DNA from: Streptomyces sp. CHD11 | GTDB taxonomy: Bacteria; Actinomycetota; Actinomycetes; Streptomycetales; Streptomycetaceae | Length of the DNA: 64,000 nucleotides | Direction of reading: 5' to 3' | NCBI RefSeq assembly: GCF_018638295.1 | Contig: NZ_JABTTS010000026.1 | Location: forward strand, 29,263-93,262 | Shown here: piece after piece, positions 33,355 through 43,003 of the stretch | Layout of the letters: each line of letters begins with the position of its first letter | Numbering within the stretch: position 1 is the first letter of the stretch | Made by a program: the position numbers and the translations under genes | Notes under the pieces: generated by a model | What the model saw: only the letters and a program-made list of their open reading frames with translations | Database searches by the model: none | Told to the model about the DNA's origin: nothing

Positions 33355-34034
33355 CCCGGGTGAACGCCGGGTACGCGCATCTGCTGACGGACAACCGCGG
33401 CCAGGGCGACCAGTACGGCTGCGGCGGCGACACCCCCGATCCGCACGCCACCGCGCCCGGCGGCCCCGGCCCCGCCGGTACGCGGCCTGCTCGACCCGCG
33501 GGACTACCACTGCCGCCGCCTGATCACCGACGCGGTGCACGCGGTGGCCGCCGTCCGCGCACTGCCGGGTGTGGACTCCTCCCGGGTCACGGCGGTGGGC
33601 AACAGCCAGGGCGGCGGACTCGCGCTGGCGGTGGCCGGCCTGGTGCCGGATGTGGCGGCCGTCCTGGTCACCGCGCCCCTCCTGTGCGGCATCCGGCGTG
33701 CCCTCGACCTCACGGTCGTGCCCCCGTACGGAGAGATCACCGCCTACCTCTCGGTGCACCGGGACGCCGGGGAGGCCGCCCGCCGCACGCTGTCCTACGT
33801 CGAAGGCGTCTCCTTCGCCCGCCGCGCGCAGGCCCCGGCCCGCTTCGGGGTCGCCTGCGGGACACGGTCTGCCCGCCGAGCGGGGCGTACGCCGCGTTCA
33901 ACCGGTACGCGGAACGGACGGCCGCGGACCCGGAGAAGGTGCTCCACGCCTACCCGTTCAACGGACACGAGGGCGGGGACGTGGTGCACGTACGGCGGCA
34001 ACTGGACCGGCTGGAGCGGGTGCTGGGCCGCTGA
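33322..34034 (+). pseudogene. Acetyl xylan esterase / cephalosporin-C deacetylase remnant (AXE1 family)
   Basis: The AXE1 family hallmarks appear in order but in different frames. RGLPHERL, then GYAHLLTDNRGQG and GGDTPDPH are in one frame (to about 33440). DPRDYHCRRLITDAV, the nucleophile motif VGNSQGGGLALAVAG and APLLCGIRRA are in a second frame (about 33478-33850). DTVCPPSGAYAAFNRY and YPFNGHEGG are back in the first frame up to the stop at 34034. The first third of the enzyme is missing. The two shifts are +1 then -1. The Ser, Asp and His of the catalytic triad all survive, so decay may be recent. Sequencing error could explain the shifts but not the lost N-terminus. Confidence 0.8.
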
Positions 34035-34047
34035 AGGCGGGGGCGGT

Positions 34048-34521
34048 TCAGCCGGCCCTGCGGGACAGGGACGTCACATCGTCACCAGCGGAGTCGTGGA
34101 CGGAGCCGGGGCCGTAGTCGGAGCCGGACCCGTGGACGGAACCGGACCCGTGGACGGAACCGGACCCGTGGACGGAGCCGGACTCGGGGCCGGGGACCGA
34201 GGTGCCGAACGCCGTGTTCCGCCCCGGATACCGGGGACCGTGGTGGCTCGCGGGGCGCACCGTCACGTCCTCGCCGCGGTACGTCACTTCGACGCCCCAC
34301 GCACTGCCGGACGCCTGGCCGGGCGGGAGGGTCCGGCCGGGCAACGGCGCCTCGGCGCCGCGGGTGACGGCCGCACCGGACGGGTGGCCGCTCCTGCTCA
34401 CGAGCAGGCCGAGGGCCGGGACGGTGGCCAGCAGGAGGACGAGCACGAGGAACAGGGCTCTGGTGCGGGTGGGGAGCAGGGGCCCGGGGGCCGCCTCCAC
34501 CCCTGTTGCAGTCCTGGTCAT
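34048..34521 (-). CDS. Small membrane-anchored protein with a C-terminal hexapeptide repeat
   Basis: A 157-residue protein with one N-terminal hydrophobic segment (LFLVLVLLLATVPALGLLV) after a basic start, then a short extracellular part and a tail built of SGSVHG repeats encoded by an 18-bp tandem repeat. I do not recognise a family. The tail is Gly/Ser/His-rich and may be flexible or metal-binding. The gene is convergent with the esterase remnant. A perfect CebR box lies about 100 bp before its ATG. Confidence 0.6.
   Translation of the reverse strand: MTRTATGVEAAPGPLLPTRTRALFLVLVLLLATVPALGLLVSRSGHPSGAAVTRGAEAPLPGRTLPPGQASGSAWGVEVTYRGEDVTVRPASHHGPRYPGRNTAFGTSVPGPESGSVHGSGSVHGSGSVHGSGSDYGPGSVHDSAGDDVTSLSRRAG
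34096..34185. repeat. 18-bp tandem repeat, five units
   Basis: Five consecutive 18-bp units of the type GTGGACGGAACCGGACCC. Units three and four (34132-34149, 34150-34167) are identical; the others differ by one to five bases. The length is a multiple of three, so copy changes keep the reading frame of the membrane protein. Confidence 0.9.
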
Positions 34522-34622
34522 GACACACCTGCCCTCGACTGGTGGGTTGCCGGTGCCTTCAGGGGTGCGCGGGTCGGGCGGGGTGGCAGTGCGACCGTCG
34601 GCGGGTTCCGGTCCGCCGAGCG

Positions 34623-34636
34623 TGGGAGCGCTCCCA
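34623..34636. promoter_or_regulatory. Perfect CebR box
   Basis: TGGGAGCGCTCCCA equals the known 14-bp CebR consensus exactly and extends by one more matching pair on each side. CebR is the LacI-family repressor released by cello-oligosaccharides. Neither neighbour (repeat-bearing membrane protein, caspase-like gene end) is an obvious cellulose gene. Confidence 0.75.
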
Positions 34637-34711
34637 CCCCGCCCCTGAGGGACGGTAGCGCCGAGTGACGCTCTTGTAAACGGGTGCCGCGCCGGAGAGT
34701 GCCCGCGCCGG

Positions 34712-36472
34712 TCAGTCGGGGGCGTCGAGCAGCCACTCGATGTCGTCGCCCGCCGGCCCTCCCTCGAGGATGCGGACGACCTCCACCAGCGTTCGGTCCC
34801 CGCCCGGTACGCTCAGCGCCGCCCGCACGATGGCCACGGCGTCCTCCCGCAGACGGGTGCCCCGTAGATCGACGGGGCGTCCGAGCTGCTCCGCCAGCAG
34901 CGCCGCGAACTGCGCCCTGCCCTGCGGCGTGTCCATGCACGACAGCTCGCACAGACCGTCGGTCAGCAGGCCCAGCCTCAGCAGGCCTCGTGACCGGTCG
35001 TCGGCCGGCGAAGACCCCTGAGAACCCACACGAGGACGTTCCCCCCGGCTCCGGGAGCCGGGGGCGAACCCCTGCGGCCCGGAGTACGCCGGACGGCTGC
35101 CCGGCCGGAGTTCCGGGACCACCGGGTCCCGGTCGGAACGCGCGCGGGCACCGTCCGCCCCGGTCCGGGAGCCGGGGACGAACCCCTGCGGCCCGGAGTA
35201 CGCCGGACGGGGGCTCTTCGTGACCGGATCGGGGGCGTTCGTCACGGGGCCGGGGCGCGTCGCGCCGTGGTCGCACGGCGTGAGTCCGCGGCGTATCTCC
35301 CCGGCGGCCAGGTGCCCCTCGAAGACCTCGACGACCGACAGCAGCGCGCGAGTGCCGTCGCTCCCGTGCATCAGCGCGGCCCGTACGATCGCCACCACGT
35401 CCTCCCGCTGACGCACACCCCGGAGGTCGATCCGTCGCCCGAACAGGTCGCCCAGTACCGCGGCGAACTGCGCCCGGCTTCCCGCGTCCTCCATGCACGT
35501 CAGTCCGGTCAGCACCTCGGTGAGCACCAGCAGAGGGGTCCGCGTCGCGTGCGGTGTCCGCGGCTCGCGGCGTTCCTCGGGGCGCGGAAAGCCGGCAGGG
35601 AGCGGGGCGGAGGCCGGGCCGACGGGTGCGGGGTCCGGGGCGCGTGCGGACGAGGGCGGCGGCCCCGCGTCCCGCCCGGCCGTGGGCACCGCTTCCGTGT
35701 CCTGCCCCCCGCCGGACGACAGGGCGGGCCGGGCGAGGACCGACCGTGCCAGCACGACCCGGTGCTCCAGCTCGGCCCACATCTGCGGGCGCTGCCGGAC
35801 GCCGGCGTCGCGCAGTTCCTCGTACACGTAGTCGTACAGTTCATGGACGCTGATTACGCCGTCCCGGTCTCGGTCCGCCTCGCCGCTGCGCAGGCCCTTG
35901 ACGAGGGCACCGGTGAACCGGGAGGGCTCCGGGCCCAGTTCGGTGACCCGCTCGCCCTCCCACGCGTACTCGGTGCGGTTGGTCGCGGTGAGCACCACGC
36001 GGCCGTGTCCGGCCAGTTCGTCCCCGACGTGGACCGTGGTGTCGCCCTTGCTGCCGGTCAGGAAGGCGCCGCTGTAACAGCAGTCGAGGAGCAGGACGAT
36101 GGAACGCGCCCGGCACAGGTTCATCTGCCGCCGCACGAACTGGGCGGGTACGGAGGTGGAGGCGAGGAGTCGCTGGTCGGTGTCGGCGGCGGCGAAGTGC
36201 AGTTCACCGTCGTCGTTCTTGAGGCCGTGGCAGGAGATGTGCAGCAGCAGCAGGTCGTCCCGGCGGCGGTCGAGGAAGAAGTGCTCGATGGCCTGGGTGA
36301 CCTCGTGATGGGCCCGGTCGACGGCCGTGGTGACCTCGAAGCCGCCGATCCGGGGGTCCGCGAGCACCTCCGCCAGTTCCCGGGCGTCCCTGGCGGGTGA
36401 ACGCAGTCGTCTCAGCGCCTCGTTGTGGTACCGGCCCGTCGCGACGAGCAGGGCGTGGCGGCCTGCGGACAT
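34712..36472 (-). CDS. Caspase-like protease with two effector-associated repeats
   Basis: A 586-residue protein. Residues 1 to about 245 are a C14 caspase-like domain with catalytic His82 (HISCHG) and Cys132 (LLLDCCYSGAF). A Pro-rich linker follows. Two related helical repeats lie at about 309-400 and 494-586, sharing RAQFAALL and a DLRG-x-REDxVAIVRAAL core; I read them as effector-associated domains (EADs). Between them a PAYSGPQGF segment is duplicated. Such caspase-EAD proteins belong to actinobacterial NTP-dependent conflict systems, where homotypic EAD contacts recruit an effector. It follows the EACC1-like gene by 13 bp, so the two are probably co-transcribed. No signal peptide or membrane segment is seen. 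The EAD assignment is from memory of the family. Confidence 0.85.
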   Translation of the reverse strand: MSAGRHALLVATGRYHNEALRRLRSPARDARELAEVLADPRIGGFEVTTAVDRAHHEVTQAIEHFFLDRRRDDLLLLHISCHGLKNDDGELHFAAADTDQRLLASTSVPAQFVRRQMNLCRARSIVLLLDCCYSGAFLTGSKGDTTVHVGDELAGHGRVVLTATNRTEYAWEGERVTELGPEPSRFTGALVKGLRSGEADRDRDGVISVHELYDYVYEELRDAGVRQRPQMWAELEHRVVLARSVLARPALSSGGGQDTEAVPTAGRDAGPPPSSARAPDPAPVGPASAPLPAGFPRPEERREPRTPHATRTPLLVLTEVLTGLTCMEDAGSRAQFAAVLGDLFGRRIDLRGVRQREDVVAIVRAALMHGSDGTRALLSVVEVFEGHLAAGEIRRGLTPCDHGATRPGPVTNAPDPVTKSPRPAYSGPQGFVPGSRTGADGARARSDRDPVVPELRPGSRPAYSGPQGFAPGSRSRGERPRVGSQGSSPADDRSRGLLRLGLLTDGLCELSCMDTPQGRAQFAALLAEQLGRPVDLRGTRLREDAVAIVRAALSVPGGDRTLVEVVRILEGGPAGDDIEWLLDAPD

Positions 36473-36485
36473 GGTCGTGGTTCCG

Positions 36486-36872
36486 TCACTCGCCCTGGCC
36501 GCCGGCCGGTTCCGGTTCCGGGCCGTGCGCGGCCAGGAAGGCGTCGATGAGCCGCTGCTGCTCGGCGGAGGAGACGGCCTCCACGTCCAGGGTGTCGTCC
36601 CCCAGGGTGATGCTGACGGTGCGGACCGGGCGGGTCTCGATCCAGGTGCGCACCAGGTCGAGGACCGAACGCAGCACGAAGGGGGCCGCGGTGACGGCGA
36701 GCGCCCCGACCGTGATCGCGTCGACGGGCTTGGCCCCGGCCGGAATATCCCCGGAACGGCTCAGTTCGACGCCGTCCACGTCCAGTTCGAGCAACCGCTC
36801 GCGCAACTGGAGTGCCAGCTCGTCGAGTTCTTCCTGGTCGCTGTCCTGCCCGCCGGCCAGGACAAGCTGCAT
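36486..36872 (-). CDS. EACC1-like effector-associated constant component
   Basis: A 128-residue protein that reads like the effector-associated constant component EACC1: an acidic N-terminal strand-helix unit (EELDELALQLRERLLE), a central small-residue helix (GALAVTAAPFVLRSVLDLVRTWI) and a final beta unit (VRTVSITLGDDTLDVEAV). ATG 36872 is used because longer frames would run through the aconitase terminator at 36939-36975; GTG codons at 36890 and 36896 are possible. In conflict systems EACC1 stands next to an EAD-bearing effector, exactly the arrangement here. Confidence 0.72.
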   Translation of the reverse strand: MQLVLAGGQDSDQEELDELALQLRERLLELDVDGVELSRSGDIPAGAKPVDAITVGALAVTAAPFVLRSVLDLVRTWIETRPVRTVSITLGDDTLDVEAVSSAEQQRLIDAFLAAHGPEPEPAGGQGE

Positions 36873-36938
36873 GCGTTCCGTGCGGCCCACCGCCACCCCC
36901 GTCGTCCGCTGGGTTCTCAGCGTACAGCGGGGCGACGG

Positions 36939-36975
36939 CGAGGGCCGCATCCCCGGCACGGGGATGCGGCCCTCG
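36939..36975 (-). terminator. Aconitase terminator
   Basis: Perfect 17-base arms (36939-36955 and 36959-36975) around a three-base loop GCA, 18 bp beyond the acnA stop. It is the strongest hairpin in the window. Confidence 0.92.
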
Positions 36976-36993
36976 ACTGCCCTGCCCTGTCGT

Positions 36994-39717
<2,724 letters not shown>

Positions 39718-39788
39718 GACAGTCTCCTTCATTGATGTGCGCGTACGTACCACCGCATCCTGCCGCCACGCCGCCCTGGCCGATCCGC

Positions 39789-39813
39789 TAAGGTAAGGCT
39801 AAGTTAGGTAACC
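39789..39813 (-). promoter_or_regulatory. Iron-box-like element upstream of aconitase
   Basis: The 19-mer at 39789-39807 (TAAGGTAAGGCTAAGTTAG) matches the DmdR/DtxR iron-box consensus TTAGGTTAGGCTCACCTAA at 13 positions, and a further TTAGGT half-site overlaps its end (39804-39809). Aconitase needs iron, so iron-dependent control is plausible. Confidence 0.4.
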
Positions 39814-39846
39814 CTCACCAGGGTGGCGGCTGCGGTGCGCCTCGGC

Positions 39847-39870
39847 AGTTATCTCGATGTCGAGATAACT
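39847..39870. promoter_or_regulatory. 24-bp inverted repeat with ATCTC-N6-GAGAT core
   Basis: Perfect 11-base arms (39847-39857 and 39860-39870) around a two-base centre. The core ATCTC-N6-GAGAT (39851-39866) recurs at 40544-40559 in front of the XRE-MurA gene. It lies about 130 bp upstream of acnA. Confidence 0.7.
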
Positions 39871-40180
39871 CTAGTACACGCGGACGGAATGGTCATGCCC
39901 GGGCCAGGGTCGGCCGCGCAGCCATCCACGCCCGCCTCAGTCAACCCGCTCGCGCGGGTGATCGCACGGGGATGCACCCAACCGCCCGCCCATGCCCCGG
40001 CCGCCGGTGAACGCCGCCCGCCTCCGCGAGTACCCGGAGCGCACGCTCCCACCACCGGAACCCCCACCGCCACACCCGGCCTCCGCTCGCCGCGCCGCCC
40101 GCCCTCACCCGCCGTGCCCGGGGCCGCGCCTGTCATCAGCGCGCCCGGACGGGGTACCCGGCTGATACGGAGTCAGTTCC
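39871..40180. other. Gap without a recognised gene
   Basis: About 310 bp between the inverted repeat and the tandem repeat. Short frames here are Pro/Arg-rich and not protein-like. A leader for the DUF4236 gene or promoter elements may be present, but nothing specific was seen. Confidence 0.4.
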
Positions 40181-40236
40181 GGACGGACGGATACCGGCAG
40201 ACGAATCCGGACGGACTGATACCGGCAGACGAATAC
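40181..40236. repeat. 28-bp direct tandem repeat, two units
   Basis: Units 40181-40208 and 40209-40236 differ at two positions. Each holds GATACCGGCAGACGAAT. Degenerate pieces continue on both sides (for example GATACGG near 40164 and GCAGACACAGGCAGATA near 40258). It ends 50 bp before the DUF4236 start and so lies in its promoter or leader. Confidence 0.8.
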
Positions 40237-40286
40237 GGACAATTTCAGATAGGCGCAGGCAGACACAGGCAGATAGGGAGGCAGGG

Positions 40287-40496
40287 ATGCCGCTGACGTT
40301 CCGCAAGAGCTTCCGGATCCTTCCGGGGGTGCGGCTGAACATCAACAAGCGCTCCTGGTCCATTACGACCGGCGGCGGCAGGAACGGCCCGCGCTACACC
40401 CGCAGCAGCACGGGACGCCGTACGACTTCGATGGATCTGCCCGGACCTTTCGGATGGCGCCGGACCAGTCGGAGCCGCCGGAGCAGGGGACATTGA
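40287..40496 (+). CDS. DUF4236-type small basic protein
   Basis: A 69-residue protein. Its start MPLTFRKSFRILPGVRLNINK is the hallmark of the DUF4236 family: F-R-K-S-F, then P-G-V-R-L-N and S-W-S-I-T-T-G-G. The C-terminus is Arg/Ser-rich. The function of the family is unknown. GGGAGG lies about seven bases before ATG. It stands alone between the tandem repeat and the XRE-MurA gene. Confidence 0.75.
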   Translation: MPLTFRKSFRILPGVRLNINKRSWSITTGGGRNGPRYTRSSTGRRTTSMDLPGPFGWRRTSRSRRSRGH

Positions 40497-40543
40497 CATC
40501 ACATCACCCGATCGTCACCCGAATGGACCCCCCAAGAGGCGGC

Positions 40544-40559
40544 ATCTCATATCTGAGAT
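40544..40559. promoter_or_regulatory. Inverted repeat before the XRE-MurA gene, candidate autoregulatory operator
   Basis: ATCTC-ATATCT-GAGAT lies 12 bp before the start codon and touches a TAGCCT hexamer (40559-40564) placed as the -10 box of a leaderless transcript starting at ATG 40572. Occupancy would block polymerase. Confidence 0.6.
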
Positions 40560-40571
40560 AGCCTCAACCTC

Positions 40572-42101
40572 ATGGCAGACGACTACCTCGTACGCATCGG
40601 CAAGCTCATCCGCGACGCCCGGCAGCACCGGGGCTGGACGCAGACACAGCTCGCCGAGGCGCTCGGTACCAGCCAGAGCGCCGTCAACCGCATCGAACGC
40701 GGCAACCAGAACATCAGCCTTGAGATGATCGCCCGTATCGGCGAGGCGCTGGACAGCGAGATCGTCTCCCTGGGCTACGCCGGCCCGATGCATCTGCGCG
40801 TGGTGGGCGGCCGGCACCTCTCCGGCTCCATCGACGTCAAGACGAGCAAGAACGCGTGCGTGGCACTGCTGTGCGCCTCGCTGCTCAACAGCGGGCGCAC
40901 GGTGCTGCGCCGCGTCGCCCGCATCGAGGAGGTGTACCGCCTGCTGGAGGTGCTGAACTCCATCGGCGTGCGCACCCGCTGGATCAACGACGGCGTCGAC
41001 CTGGAGATCGTGCCCCCGGCCGAGCTGGACCTCCAGGCCATCGACGCGGACGCCGCCCGCCGCACCCGCTCCATCATCATGTTCCTCGGCCCGCTGCTGC
41101 ACCGCACGGACCGCTTCATGCTGCCGTACGCCGGCGGCTGCGACCTCGGGACGCGCACCGTCGAGCCGCACATGATCGCGCTGCGCCGGTTCGGCCTGGA
41201 CATCGCCGCGACCGAGGGCCAGTACCACGCGGTGGTCGACCGCTCCGTCGCCCCCGACCGGCCGATCGTGCTGACCGAGCGCGGGGACACCGTCACCGAG
41301 AACGCGCTGCTCGCCGCCGCCCGCCACGACGGCACCACCGTCATCCGCAACGCCTCCTCCAACTACATGGTCCAGGATCTGTGCTTCTTCCTGGAGGCGC
41401 TGGGTGTCAAGGTCGACGGCATCGGCACCACCACGCTCACCGTGCACGGCGTGCCCACCATCGACGCGGACGTCGACTACTCCCCCTCCGAGGACCCGGT
41501 CGAGGCGATGAGCCTGGTGGCCGCCGCCGTGGTGACGGAGTCCGAGCTGACGGTCCGCCGCGTCCCCATCGAGTTCCTGGAGATCGAACTGGCGGTCCTC
41601 GAGGAGATGGGCCTCGACCACGACCGCACCCCCGAGTACTTCGCCGACAACGGCCGCACGCGCCTGGTGGACCTGACCGTCCGCCCCTCCAAACTGGAGG
41701 CGCCGATCGACAAGATCCACCCGATGCCGTTCCCCGGCCTGAACATCGACAACGTCCCGTTCTTCGCGGCGATCGCGGCGGTGGCCCAGGGCAAGACCCT
41801 CATCCACGACTGGGTCTACGACAACCGCGCCATCTACCTCACCGACCTCAACCGCCTCGGCGGCCGTCTCCAGCTCCTGGACCCGCACCGCGTCCTGGTC
41901 GAGGGCCCGACCCGCTGGCGCGCCGCGGAAATGATGTGCCCGCCGGCGCTGCGCCCGGCCGTCGTCGTCCTGCTCGCGATGATGGCGGCGGAGGGCACCT
42001 CCGTGCTGCGCAACGTGTACGTCATCAACCGCGGTTACGAGGACCTGGCGGAACGCCTGAACTCGATCGGGGCGCAGATCGAGATCTTCCGCGACATCTG
42101 A
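40572..42101 (+). CDS. XRE-type helix-turn-helix fused to a MurA-like enolpyruvyl transferase
   Basis: A 509-residue fusion. Residues about 8-66 are an XRE helix-turn-helix (WTQTQLAEALGTSQSAVNRIERG). Residues about 72-505 are a UDP-N-acetylglucosamine 1-carboxyvinyltransferase (EPSP-synthase fold) with the Lys-Asn pair (SKNACVALL, Lys93/Asn94), the loop Cys190 in YAGGCDLGTRTVEPH that equals the fosfomycin-target Cys115 of E. coli MurA, and the FPGLNIDN segment. MurA starts peptidoglycan precursor synthesis. Both parts look intact, so a trigger enzyme that also regulates is possible; a sensor that has lost activity is the alternative. No Shine-Dalgarno sequence precedes ATG 40572, suggesting leaderless translation. 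A strong terminator follows. Confidence 0.9.
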   Translation: MADDYLVRIGKLIRDARQHRGWTQTQLAEALGTSQSAVNRIERGNQNISLEMIARIGEALDSEIVSLGYAGPMHLRVVGGRHLSGSIDVKTSKNACVALLCASLLNSGRTVLRRVARIEEVYRLLEVLNSIGVRTRWINDGVDLEIVPPAELDLQAIDADAARRTRSIIMFLGPLLHRTDRFMLPYAGGCDLGTRTVEPHMIALRRFGLDIAATEGQYHAVVDRSVAPDRPIVLTERGDTVTENALLAAARHDGTTVIRNASSNYMVQDLCFFLEALGVKVDGIGTTTLTVHGVPTIDADVDYSPSEDPVEAMSLVAAAVVTESELTVRRVPIEFLEIELAVLEEMGLDHDRTPEYFADNGRTRLVDLTVRPSKLEAPIDKIHPMPFPGLNIDNVPFFAAIAAVAQGKTLIHDWVYDNRAIYLTDLNRLGGRLQLLDPHRVLVEGPTRWRAAEMMCPPALRPAVVVLLAMMAAEGTSVLRNVYVINRGYEDLAERLNSIGAQIEIFRDI

Positions 42102-42245
42102 TCGACCGCCAGGTGATGGCCGGTGAGACCCTTTTCTGACCTGCGGCAATACACGCTCCCGGGAGGTGCGGCCAGGCTTCGTGGGACTTCTCCGGGACTT
42201 CACGCCCGAGTCGTACACGCCCGCGAACAGCTGACCAGCCCATGC

Positions 42246-42284
42246 GCCGGCCCGGTCCGCGGCGAGCTCGCGGACCGGGCCGGC
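42246..42284 (+). terminator. Terminator after the XRE-MurA gene
   Basis: Perfect 16-base arms (42246-42261 and 42269-42284) with a seven-base loop, 145 bp beyond the stop. It also lies beyond the end of the GH32-like remnant on the other strand. Confidence 0.85.
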
Positions 42285-42325
42285 GTGGGCGTGGGTGCCC
42301 CGGGGCCGTCGACAGGGTGGCTGGG

Positions 42326-42473
42326 TCAGCCGGTCATGGCGCCCATCTTCCATACGGTCATGGACTTGATGACGCTGCCGTCGCCGAAGAGGCGCAGGCG
42401 GAGGGAGTCCTGGCGGAAGGGGGTAGGAGCGGGTGGTGATGGACTTGTGGTTGTTCGCGTACGCCTCGGCCAT
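42326..42473 (-). pseudogene. C-terminal remnant of a GH32-like glycosidase
   Basis: On the minus strand MAEAYANNHKSITTRSYP runs into a five-C homopolymer (42420-42424). After dropping one base the frame continues FRQDSLRLRLFGDGSVIKS and then MTVWKMGAMTG before a stop. The pattern DRS-x-EAY, then ITTRxYP, then LFGDG and SLTVWKM is that of the C-terminal beta-sandwich of GH32 beta-fructosidases. A further frame break lies just upstream near 42485 (FVGQVDL in another frame). The rest of the enzyme is gone. Confidence 0.5.
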
Positions 42474-43003
42474 CGAGCGGTCGTTAGCCGAGGTCTACCT
42501 GGCCGACGAACAGGTTCTCACCCTGAGGTTCTACCCTTCCACCGACGGACCGTGGCGACTGCAGGCCCGTACGACAGGAGCAGGGCGCGGCGAGGTCGCC
42601 GTCGAGGCCTGGAACCTGACAGCGGGGGGCCTTCCCCGGGAGGCCCAACTGTCGGACCGGGGAACACAGGGCGCTTGACACCGGAGCGCGCAAGCCCTGA
42701 AGGCGGGCCCCAGCGCACACGGACAGGCCACGCACCCTTCGCACCGTGCGGCGGCAGGCCTGCCCGCCGCGGCACCCTCGGCGGGCGGCGGGCGGGGGAG
42801 GCCCCGCCCCGCCCGTACCGCTGTCACCGTCGCCGTCGCCGTCGATCACGCGTGGCAGCGCGGGGAGTTCGACGCCGAAGCCTTCGCCCGTGGCAGACGA
42901 CGCCGCCCTCGGCGCCATCCGTTTCCCGAATCCCGGATGAACCCGCGGTGCCCGCTTCGCGTCCTGTCGAAGGGGACTCGGGAACCTGGGAGGAACGTCC
43001 GGC
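42474..43003. other. 530-bp gap with decayed sequence
   Basis: Contains at most a few residues that could continue the GH32-like remnant (to about 42530). The remainder shows no convincing frame. The last 100 bp must hold the promoter of the SDR gene; GGGAGG is visible nine bases before its ATG. Confidence 0.45.

Noticed and set aside
29245..33759. A 1504-codon open frame on the minus strand
   Set aside because: It is antisense to the GH92 gene and its terminator, with no recognisable domain and a composition typical of shadow frames.
36873..36959. Longer N-terminus for the EACC1-like protein
   Set aside because: The added residues (MPGMRPSPSPR) are encoded by the aconitase terminator and its flank, so a start there is unlikely.
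42433..42678. An 81-codon plus-strand frame (MVMDLWLFAYASAIERS)
   Set aside because: It overlaps the GH32-like remnant on the other strand, whose family pattern is more convincing, and has no ribosome site.
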